A DNA stretch of 64,000 bases from Pteria penguin (lineage: Eukaryota; Mollusca; Bivalvia; Pterioida; Pteriidae): NCBI GenBank assembly GCA_035048485.1, contig CM068582.1, positions 36,037,096-36,101,095 of the forward strand. Direction: 5' to 3'. Below the pieces are notes generated by a model. It was not told the origin of the DNA and did no database searches. It saw only the letters and a list, made by a program, of their open reading frames with translations. Position 1 is the first letter of the stretch. Every line of letters starts with the position of its first letter. Made by a program: the position numbers and the translations under genes. Positions 28,401 through 40,400 of this stretch are shown piece by piece.

Positions 28401-31400
28401 TTGTTCAGCACCAGTGTATCGCAATGAGATGTATTGTTCTGCACCAGTGTATCGCAATGAGATGTATTGTTCTGCACCAGTGTATCGCAATGAGATGTAT
28501 TGTTCTGCACCAGTGTATCGCAATGAGATGTATTGTTCTGCACCAGTGTATCGCAATGAGATGTATTGTTCTGCACCAGTGTATCGCAATGAGATGTATT
28601 GTTCAGCACCAGTGTATCTCAATGAGATGTATTGTTCTGCATCAGTGTATCGCAATGAGATGTATTGTTCAGCACCAGTGTATCTCAATGAGATGTATTG
28701 TTCTGCACCAGTGTATCGCAATGAGATGTATTGTTCTGCACCAGTGTATCGCAATGAGATGTATTGTTCTGCACTAGTATATCTCTTCACTATTTCCATT
28801 TCGTGTGATTCATAGCCTGTGCTACATGTGATATTTTTCAACGTTTTGCATCTGTCAAGGAGTATCGATCCACCTTGCTTTTGTTGCATGCTACCATTCC
28901 CTTTGCAACTATAACCGTGCCAGCCTTATTAGATGAAATGGTTTATTCTGTGGCAGTTTTATCCATTTGTCTATTTAAAAAGTTCTGTAAGATATATTTA
29001 TTGATTTTGTTGACATTTGGTCTGTAAAGAAAAGCACAAAATAAAATTAATCATCATTTACTGTATATAAGTGGCAGTATGGTTTTAGATGACCACTTTT
29101 CCTTTATTAGAAGACTTTTCAGACAATCCTGAAACACGAAAATAACGTACAACACTTTGGCCTGATAGCAACATTGATGGACTGATAATCAAAAGTAAGA
29201 CTATGAAACAGGGAGTTATATTCTCCCGATTCCATAATATATATGTATATATATAACGCACAAATACACTACAGTTAACAAGGCACCCTATATTTCACTT
29301 TTATTCGTTCCCCGACTGTGACTCGAACCCACGACCTATGGTACCGAATCACCTAGCTGTCATGCATCCAACCGTCTAACCGACTGAGCCACCCGAGCTC
29401 CACAAAAAATAGAGCTTTAATAGCCAATCATTAGCTAATCGTATGCATGACAACACGGCCGCGGAGAGTGAACGTAGGCGGATCATCTGAAAGAATACAA
29501 TTACTGCAACAGAAATAAACATATAAAGCACAAATAGAAACAGTAAAACACCCGGGAGTGCAATGGACCTTGGATCTCCGAAGAAATACCTGTAGAAATA
29601 AAGACAATCATTAGCTAATCGTATGCATGACAACACCAAAGATTCTATCTAAGGACAGAGCTATGCATGAGGGAAATACTCAAATCAAGTATAGTCAAAA
29701 AGTTAAGATGGTTATTTTGTATGGTCAAGTCCCGAAATATCGGTTAACATTCTTGAAAGAGGAATCTGAAACTGCAATAGATCCCTAAAACGACCATAGA
29801 CCTTCCTCAGTAACAATTTCAAACGTTCCTCAATTTATCCTTGTAAGAGTAGTTCCGTGGCAAGGAGCCTCGCTCTCAGGACGGAATTTTCGTATTTAGA
29901 GCATGCGCATAGCATATAAGTTGTGAAATGAAGACGCCATATGTGGATGAGGAAGGTATGTTGCTACTTAAAGGGAAGTTGTCATAGAGAGAGGTTTCTA
30001 ATGAACCATCGTCACTAATTGATAGCAGTATATCGAAGTATGAAGCAGAAGATGCGCTCTCTATTGTATCTTTTATCTCAAGTTCCTTTGAATATATGAT
30101 GTTGAGGTGATCCTCAAATACAGGGTTGTTAATCGACAAAACAGCATCGATGTATCTGTATGTAAAGTTGAACCGAGATGCCAATTGTTTATTGCCTTTA
30201 GAGAGCAGAAACTGTATGAATTCTGCCTCGTAAGAGTACAAAAATATGTCGGCCAGAGGAGAGGTGCAATTAGTACCCATAAGAATGCCAACAATCTGCT
30301 GGAACACTTTCCCACCAAATACCACAAAAATATTATCTATACGAAATTCTAACATTTGGATGATCTCTTTTTCTGTATACTTGCTGCTGGAATCAGACTG
30401 TACCTTTACAAAATATGTGTCGTTGTGACCTAAAACAAAATATTTATATCTGCGAAAAAGTAGATAAAACACTTCTCCGGAAGTTTATTTGCTATAGAAT
30501 CAGGTATTGTCGTGAAACTTACTCAAAACCTTCCCCTTGGAGAAATACAAATTCAACTTGCATTTCCACTGGGAATTTTTGCATTATCTATAAAAGGCAT
30601 TGACTTTTGTTTTTGGTTATGGATACAGGTATTGTGTATTTCATCTTATGTGACAAAAGTTATAGTCCAATATCGAAACATGCTTCCTCGAAGTTTAAGA
30701 GAAATGTTGTTTAGTCAAATTAACATTGAAATAAAATCCATGACTATCTTAGGAATCAAATTTGCAATTTAAAGAACTACATATGAATTAGTCTCATTCG
30801 TGGGCATGTATCCATCTTTGATAAAAGCCTGAAATGTGTTCTTGAGATATTAAGTTTCTGTGTTGATATACCAGATAGCATTTTGATTTATAAATGCTAT
30901 AAACTGTTTTGTTAAAAATTTTATTCAACAGAATTTAGACTAGATGCTACGCGTATGAATTCTGTATCCATAAACATGAAATCTCATCCCCCAGGAAAAA
31001 TATACAGATCGATACGGGTCACATATAAATGTAAAAAGCCAAAGTATTATGAGAGGTGCATGTACCTACAATTGCCCTCTTTTTAGAATATCCAGTCACC
31101 ATAAACATTGTTATTGACAAGACTAGTTGTGTCGTGATGAATGGGTTATTACAGAAAGCAAGACGAATCTCTACTAATGGAAAAACTAGAAAGCTAGCAT
31201 CCATGCAGTGCTTCTGACTTTGTTCATTAATATTTGATATCGCTATCCTTGTTTTCCTATTCTGCGTATATAGCTGATTGAGAAATAGTGTATGGATCAT
31301 CGCAGTGCTGGAGTCCAGCAAGTATTGGCATTTCCTTTGCACAGCGTATGTTCCCAATTTAGTTACACATATTTCTCCTGGATGGATGGAGGGAACATTA

Positions 31401-34400
31401 GTTTAAATAGAGATAAATGATGTTCTGATGTTTATATGCAGCGCAAAATGGAAAGGATTGATTGTTCGGATGTTCAAGATTGAAATTAAGAGGACTGAGA
31501 AGAAGCAATCTTCATTACATTTCCTAATCGTCCCAGTTTGTAAATATCATTCGGACTAACGTGAGTCGGAAATATCAATGCATAGAATTTTCCTAAGACT
31601 GTGTATCTACAGATGACAGTATAATCTAACTAAAATCTTGAATCAAAATTAAGATATTGGGATTTATCCAAGATAATGTCAGCATGGTAGTTATTTACTT
31701 CGGCATTGAGTTCTTAAGGAAATGCGGTCTTGTCAGATTTTTGTTTATCGCTGTGAGTATGGCGTCTATGTTTGGAGATTCCCATTCCTGTTATGTGTAT
31801 CCGGATGGGAAAAAGGACCCTTGTGCAGGACAAACTTGCGAATTCCACGCAATATGTCAACCAAGGGACGATGGAGAGACGTTTAGATGTATTTGCCCTC
31901 ACCATTGTTATGACTTCGGGGACAATGTTGGGGGTAAACCGATATGCGGCAGTAATAATAAGGAATATAAGAATCAATGCGAACTCCAAAAAGAGGCATG
32001 CAGTAAGCAAATCACTTTGCGAATGAAATATATTGGAAAATGTGGTAAGTATAAAAAAAACTATTGCAAAGAGATATGAACATGATGCATGCATCATGTA
32101 TAAAAATGTATTTTATGCCAAACGAAAGACAATGAATGTAACCTGGAATATAAAACATCATTCAAGTTTCTTTATAGGTTTAGGACTTTTTATTAGATTT
32201 GATTTTGCTGCATATTTAGCATTATTGATTTACACCCTTATAGTGGCGTTTCAGGAGAATATGATGACTTAAGCACCGTCTCGTATATCATCACTCTACA
32301 ATTGTTTAAAGCCATTATTGATCGTGTCTTCAAGTACCTCATGAGACGATACATGAGCAGAGATTGCTTGTAAATAAAGGTCTATGGGGACTATCACGCA
32401 AGAATGTATTAGGAGATGACCAATTATATATTAGTTCTTGGACAGGTTACACGAATCTCTACTGTCCACTAGTTATTAGAATATCTATACCAATATTAAT
32501 TTTGCACAAAATGCGCATTTTGGCAATTTGTGTCTTTTGTAATACCCATGACCGAAACTGTAGCACTAATACAGAAACAGCAGTGAGAAATCAAAATCGT
32601 AAAAATTTGTCATTTGAACAGCAAGCTCATAAGCAATTAACCAGACCCTCACAATTGCACAGATACCAAACCTACACTAATGAACGCCATGATTTTTTCA
32701 ACCAGCAATTACACTGCAACAACGTCAGCGACTGATGATGATCAGCTAGTATACAGTAATTCAATGAACAAGGACTGAAGTTTACTATGCTAAGGTTGTT
32801 CCACTGGCAGTGGAGAGATGAATTGTTTTGTCTCGGTTGTGTACTTTTGCCGAACACTTCTCATTGACAACTGAAAATATTGATATAAGAACTATAATTT
32901 GATTGGAAAGCCGCACCGGTATATTTGAGTCAATATCCTTTTTACGAGCATCATCTGGCCGCAATGTCCAAACCAACTCCAAACCATTCAAAACAAATTT
33001 TGCATTAGAACAAAAGAAACTACTTCGAAAGAACAGAAATATTGTCTTCAGTTATTGAATCCTTCGTATTTTGCGGGACACAAGTGTATTTCTTTACGAG
33101 GCTACCGTGATGATGTTGACACTTGAAGGTACAGTTCATCAAAATGGGAACATTTAGAGAATTACTAAATTTCCATGCATGTTGTTGGGACGATGAATTT
33201 AAAATGCATCAACAGTCTGGTAAAAGATATGTATCAAAGACGTCATATATAAATTTCTGTATTAAGAGATTCATACATCATAACATTTCTTTGGGGAGGA
33301 GTTGAATGGGGGCGGATGCTTGTCTTGACTCAGAAAGAAGATACAGTGAGGCAGTCCGAACATAACCTTATGTTAACGTCGCATTAATGTGAAGTTTGCT
33401 CAGCATAAGCGTTTGCTTTAATGCAGATTTCCACATGCACTTTATTTAGAGACCGCGTTAACGCCTTTGACTGTTGCATGAACGTGTTTGACAGCCACGT
33501 TAGCTTTCTCACAATTTGAAACAAATATTTTCATGAACATATAGGGGGACTTAAAGGAAGGTCATTATATACATTGTATATACCAATTTGTACAAAGATG
33601 TGCCTTGGATGTGGTACAGTGATATGGAATGCTGGCAAATGTTCGAAAAGTTATAATAAGCATAACATCAAACGATTCTGAATATGACACAGTTTACATA
33701 GAAATAAAAGAAATGGCTAGAATATCAAGTAGAGAAATGGCGATATCTCATTGGCTCAAGGAAAACATTCCTGAATCCTCCCCGAAAGAGGAAGTACAAA
33801 TGTTCCTTACTTAGATGGTTTAAATCCGACATCTTGGCCTTCGTTCCACTAGCTTGGTTCGTTAAAGTATACAAGCAATATGCTTGATACTTTTTAACAT
33901 GTCTAATATAACCAATGCCAGAGTCTTTAACTTCGATAAAACAAGATTTGGGCCAGACTTTCCCAACGACAGAACATGTTGTACAATATTACCTCAGTGG
34001 TAATGTATATAATGTTTTGACGTCTATCACATTCAGCTCTGTGAAGTGAGGGAATTCCTTCTTATGATTCATAAGAAGCTATATGCGTACAATGGGGAAG
34101 AAAAGATTCTATGCACTCGTGCTATAATTCTTCCAAAGGGACACCCAGATTGATATTGAAAATGTTATTGACATTTTTGTATCAAAAACTCTTAGGCGAA
34201 TGCTTCTTGAAAACCTAAACTGCTTAGACATTTTCTGTGTCCGTGTTAATGTGTATAGTGGACTATTCAGTTTTCAATTGAATTTCGTTGACTGCTTGTA
34301 GATCATTAGTTATGTATGCTTTTTATGAACTCTGTTTCGAATACACTATTTTTGAAAAGCAGTTGCCTTTGGATAATTATTTTCGTTGGGAAAGACCTTG

Positions 34401-37400
34401 TTGTATTTGACATCCTGTTCTTGTCTCCTTCATGTGTTCATACGTGTATATTTATGTTTTTACTTCCTAGACTTGAAAAGTTTTTGCATGACTTTTGCGA
34501 CAAGTGTTGCATGCAACCAGGGGACGCTTACTCCTCCGGGGCACCTGATCTCACCTCGATTTTATTGGGGTTCGCATTTGTTTGAATATGACACTATCCA
34601 TGATATTGTCCTTTCATTCCATGGACTATAAGATATGGTTTACCCTTTGGTACTTCTTTGTTTTTAATGAAATGTCTCAGATAAGTAGTAAAACAATGCC
34701 CGTACAATACCAGTGTAACGTATACAAATATAAGTCAATCTAGTTATTGCTCTTTTACATTTCTATCTAACACATAACTTTTCGCTCTGATAGGATTTAA
34801 AAATATTATATTATAAAGTACTGCATTGTCTCCCCTGATGAAAGTTACATCGCCTATTGCCAATTCAAAAATTCTAGCCAAGCAATACAGAAAATCGATC
34901 AACGAAATTTTCAAGCTAAAGAAGTCCGTCATTTGATTTTATTTTATTCTTACATTTATTGTACTTGCAGTTACTTTCGTATTTTGCAGTGAGTGGCAAA
35001 ATATATGTCCAATTTAACGGGAAAATTTTCCAACAAAATATTGGTATTCAAATGCATTACTTTTGTCAAACGTTTCATCTATATATCTACGTCTACCTTA
35101 AATATTTGAAAACAGGTTATTTAGACATATACAGTCTAATTTCGAAATTTCAAATGTGCATGAGAATCCTTTCAGTCGTTCTTGAAGATATTTTTTAAAG
35201 ATTTGTATCATAAATCGAGGAAATGTTCAAGAGTGTTACCTAGATATGTGTGATTGTTATTATATGAGACTTACACACAAAATACATGTATATAGTACAT
35301 ATTAGACTTAATAATAAACTCATCCACGTTTAATCAAAACCTTTTCGATAAAATCGAAAAAATGTCCTCTAACGTTGAAATTTCGGATTGCTTTGCCGTG
35401 ACTAAATCTATATTTTTCTCTTAAGATTAAAACCCCACATTAGATAATGTCAATGACTTTGCATGTCTCCATCGATAGCCCTTTTAGAACTTCTACAATT
35501 TGTATGATAAGTTTGCAAATTACCTACTGAATTATGTCGATTATTCGGAAATATTTGTGTCAAATACCATTCTGATTAAACAGCTTACTTTTAATGTTTG
35601 CAGCATGCCGTGTTCGGTTCCATACTCGTATTTATTGTCGTATTTTCATGAAAACAATTATCACAAAGAGTAAAATATTCAACACCACAATGCTTCCATT
35701 ATATAAGTATCGACGTGTGTGCCGATTCGGTCAAAGAATTAGAGGAAAACACCTACAACCAACAAAATTTTCATTGGGAATCTTATTTCGAGATAAAGCA
35801 TGTACATTTAAAACGTGTAAAAGTATATGAGATAAGCATGATATTTTGACATATCCGAGTAAAGTTTACTCATGACATCAGTGAAAATATTCGGAATTGC
35901 CGTTTTGACATGGAGATAGATTGGGTATTCAAGATAGGAATGTTCGAGATATCTAAGCCTGATCGTACAATACAATTATTTACAACAATATAGCATTTAG
36001 AACATGACGACTTTCCTTTATTGTAAATTTCCCCTGGTGAGATGTCGATTTCCCCAGACTGCAATAGTACATTATATATCTATTTTGGTTCGATTTTTCT
36101 GAACTGGAAATAAGGTTTTGGATTTCCATACAGAATATATACATTACTTTCAAATTTTAGACTCTGGTAAGAGATAATGTAAATATAGTTACTCCAGATC
36201 TTTTATACACTTCGGAAATTTACCTCTCAGCAATATGTGTCAAGCGGAATCTTTCATTAAAATTTCTTCAGGGACTGAATGCAATGGATTAAAGGTTCCG
36301 AAAATTTCGTTTCAATGGGTTTTACCCTTAGACCAAAAGCCACACACTGGACCACTATTTAGCCTTATACAGATGTTTCTTTCAGCATATAATTCTGACT
36401 TGCAGGTTGAATAGAGTCTACAATGGGTCTTGTATAAAACTTTTCAAAACAGAAATTTAGTAATATAACGACGCATGTATGTTACCAGATACCATAGGAG
36501 GTGCTAAATTTACTCAATACTATAAATACACTTTATGATAATTCCAATTAATTGGAATATCTAGAACGATCGTATACATTTATTCAATGACCGACCATAT
36601 AGGGTGTAGGAAAAACGTTATCCTATATATTTTCTGCTTTAGCTAACCTTCTGGATTTCGCTGCCTAATAAGATTTCACATAATGTTGTATGCGCCTTTG
36701 TAATACACTACCTCGATCGATCGATAATGATCGATGCCGTGTATAGTGAGAATGTAGCCATCAGCTAAATGTCTCATGCAATTCACAGACTTTAATGATC
36801 ATTCCTGCTCCGACATAGCTATCATTTTCTTATCATTATGGTCGACTGCCTCATGGGACACCAATCTTTGATTAACGCTATGGAACTTCTATATGTGCGT
36901 ACGGTATGGTGCAGTCGGTCTCCGGATGTAGAATTCTGCTAACAATTATAATATGAGCGGTTATGTAAATGAAATGATAATAATCATATCCATTTAAATA
37001 TAATGAAGGGCACAAAATCATACTTTAGTAAAAGCGAATAAATTAATTTGTTTTATAATCTGGAGCATTATGTATTTTTATACCCTCTTTTCTTCTTTTT
37101 TTTCTGGTATAGTCACTGATAAATATATGTAATTACGACAGATCATTATTCTATTATTTACGATAAAAAGAAAGAAAAATTACCATTGTACACACATACA
37201 TATTAAGTACATGAACAAAATTGCACGTACAAAGGTACACCGTACGTACACCGTGAATCACCGTGATACCCATAATAGCTTCTGATACTTAGATATATAG
37301 TAGAAAACATCACACACAGAGTGTTAAGCGTCTGGGGAATTAGCATCGCTCTATTTAACACACATTTGTTTTATTAAGCCAACAAAGCCAAGCTTGTGAC

Positions 37401-40400
37401 CATAACTCACTCTAATACTGAATAACATCACTAGATATAGACAAGCACGGCATTCACGGCCCTCAAATGTAATCAAGAACAGGAACTTGCTTCTGACGAC
37501 TCAATATAAATTCAATCATGTTCGGTTGAAGATATCCTTATTTTACGTTCGCTTTACTGGTATTTCCAAATTTGCTATATTCACAAATACATAATAGCTT
37601 AGACTGAGTTTTCTAATTTCTCAATAAGTTCAACAATAAGATGTCGAGTTATGTTCCGTCGTATTATCGATATAAAAAGACAAAATAGCGAGTAAATGAC
37701 AAGGGGTTTGTTATTATTCGTCTGGCAATTCGTTTTGACAAATCCACTATATATTTAAAATTTTTTCATCAACGTAAGTTAAAATTTGAATGTATCAATA
37801 ACTTAAATCCGGTATTTGCATAACAAGATCAAATAAACAAATTACATTCCAGTTTTCATATTTGGCTATAAAAACTCAAAGGCATCACTGAAAACTGATA
37901 ACAATAATGCATTTATATTACTTGTAGATTTATTATGGTTAACTTTTCTCAGTATCAGCAATGCAAATTGCGCAATCTGCAATGAAAAGAAATGAAGGTA
38001 TAAAAAGAGGCAAACCAAATGGCGTGAAATGCATTGTTGTTTCCATTATATATGAAAAAAGTAATTAAATGCTGGTACAAAATCGTTGAAAAAAATCAGT
38101 ACCACTTTTCCTGTATGCTGACGCAATCACGTTTTACTTCCAGATCCTTGTAAAGAATACAGAAATTGCACATACCCATCAGTATGCCAACTCGACAACA
38201 ATCGTAAGCCTGTATGTAAATGTCATGAAGCATGTCCTGACGACCTTCGTATGGTGTGTGGGTCAAATGGAAAGACATATGGAAACCCCTGTCTTCTGAG
38301 AAGAGAAGCATGTCTGACGAATAATCTAAAACTTGTCAGAATCAAGGATGGGAAATGTGCAGGTAAGAATCCTTACCGAGATCGGTAAGAAGTTCAGAGA
38401 ATGATTTCTTACCCATGGCATATTTTTTATAATCTTTCAAGCATGTCTTAAGGATTCAAAGAATAAATAAGTATAAATCTACTGATAAGAATAAAGTCAA
38501 ATTACACATCTTAATACAAGTGTATCTGAAATGCAGCAGCTGATCTATGATACAACGTAAACGATTTCATTTATTATGGCAACTCCAACAATATCCAATG
38601 GTGAATGTATTACGAACTTCTTTCGGATTAAAGTTAGAGTGTAACACACTGGTCTTTTATATATATTCACGAGAGATCTTCACGCCTATACTACTACCCT
38701 GGCCACTTCATATCGTATCATCTATTGCAGAAGCAAATGTTTAAAGATGATCTATACTATATCATTTTCTTTGAACATGTTCGTGTAATATTCTATCCAA
38801 CTGCATAACGTTATCCTAGATGATTACATCGCTTGTGTAATATCAATGTACTTGTTGTACACTGCTAAATCTTCATGTTCTACTACAGTTATACATATGC
38901 TAGTGTCATTTTACGTGAAAAAAATGTAATCAATTATGTTTTATTGATATTTCTCGAACAGTTATGGAAAATTAAATGAAATTTAAATTTTTTTTTACTT
39001 TATAACACAACATTTTAATAAAATAAATATGAATGAATAGGGTATATATATGTTTTCATAGTTACTATAACGTCAGAAACGATTCAAGTATTGAAGCAAA
39101 TATAGTAGGATATTTAGTCCCGACCAATTCATAATAGATGTGTTCCCTTGAAAAGGATTGTACATTTGAAATAATACTTCAAAGGAAATAATTGAAAATT
39201 CCCTTATGAAACGTTTTACACGAAAATAAGTTTCTTTATAGTTATTTACTTCTTAATTAGATGTGTATTATGTATACTATCATACATTCACTGACTTTTA
39301 AACTATTTTGCTGGTTTTAGACAGATCATCTGAGGATATTGTCAGACCACCCTCGGCGGAGACAGGTCGCTAACAATTGTTCGCTGGCACATTCACTCGC
39401 TTTCTGGTCATGAAAAACTGTACTATTTTTGAAATAATAGGAACAATTAGATTTCATTATCAAGCTTTCCTCATATGAAAGTTTTGAAATTTTAGAAAAA
39501 CGTATAGATGTGATGTAATTTTTCTTTTCACTTCTTAGTTGTCAAAATCTACACATTTTGTATTGGCTATGATGGGTGGTGGTACTAAAAGGTCATTATC
39601 AATACTTCTATTGGCATCACAGGCAGGTGTTAAGACATATCTCAAGTGGAATGAATGAATGTAACAATGACAGCCGACTATATTCGATGATTAATAATTG
39701 TCGACAAACGACCATTGACAATGAAATGATCTATTGATACAAACAGAATGTCAATTGACCTATATAAACAAACTCATTTGTAGACCAGTACTTTACTCAC
39801 GAATATTCATATCAAAATTCCGAGGAACATACGAAAAGTATTTTAACACATGAAATAAAGTTGATTCAAACTGACTTGTATACTTATGAAACAAAGAGAT
39901 AAGAGAGATAAAAGTACAGTTTTTCTTAACCAGTGTGAAATCCTACATGTAACAACATGTCATCAGTAGACAACAACATGTGTTTGTCATAAAGCTCTCT
40001 TAACACAGCTGAAATTGACATGACCAAGAAACGTATTCATCTCAGAATAAAAGAGATATATTACAATCAAATAGTAGAATCTATTCCATAAATTCAAAAT
40101 CTATTGATAATTATTTCTTAGATTATCCACTATTAAACTTCTTTAAGACGGTTGATACCTTATTTTGGCAACTTACAATTTGTGTATATCAATGTTCAAA
40201 TTTACGTCAAAGGAATAGGATATATCTTAACATCCTTTCGTTGCATGAATTCATAAATAGTAGTAGGGAAAAAGATTTTTCCAATATGTAAATATATGTT
40301 GTTGATTTCACCTATGCGCAAGAGAGCTAGCGATAACATGATTCGCCTTGTAGATTGGTGTTGTGCTCACTCTGGAAACAGCACAGCCACTCACCTTAGA

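Noticed and set aside
27882..28889. Long open frames (335, 253, 227 and 150 residues) on both strands
   Set aside because: They arise from a 33-bp tandem repeat without stops. Several frames on both strands are open at once, and there is no signal, domain or splice context.
29315..29402. tRNA gene on the minus strand
   Set aside because: Box spacing is too long and the ends do not pair. It continues into a SINE body.
31019..31357. 112-residue ORF on the minus strand in the FS1-FS2 intron
   Set aside because: No recognisable domain, no ribosome or splice context, and composition typical of chance frames in AT-rich DNA.
31714..32097. 127-residue ORF antisense to FS2
   Set aside because: It lies opposite a secure cysteine-patterned exon and has no domain of its own.
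36713..36740. GATCGATCGAT cluster as an operator-like palindrome
   Set aside because: Short, intronic, and explained by a simple tetranucleotide repeat. No supporting context.
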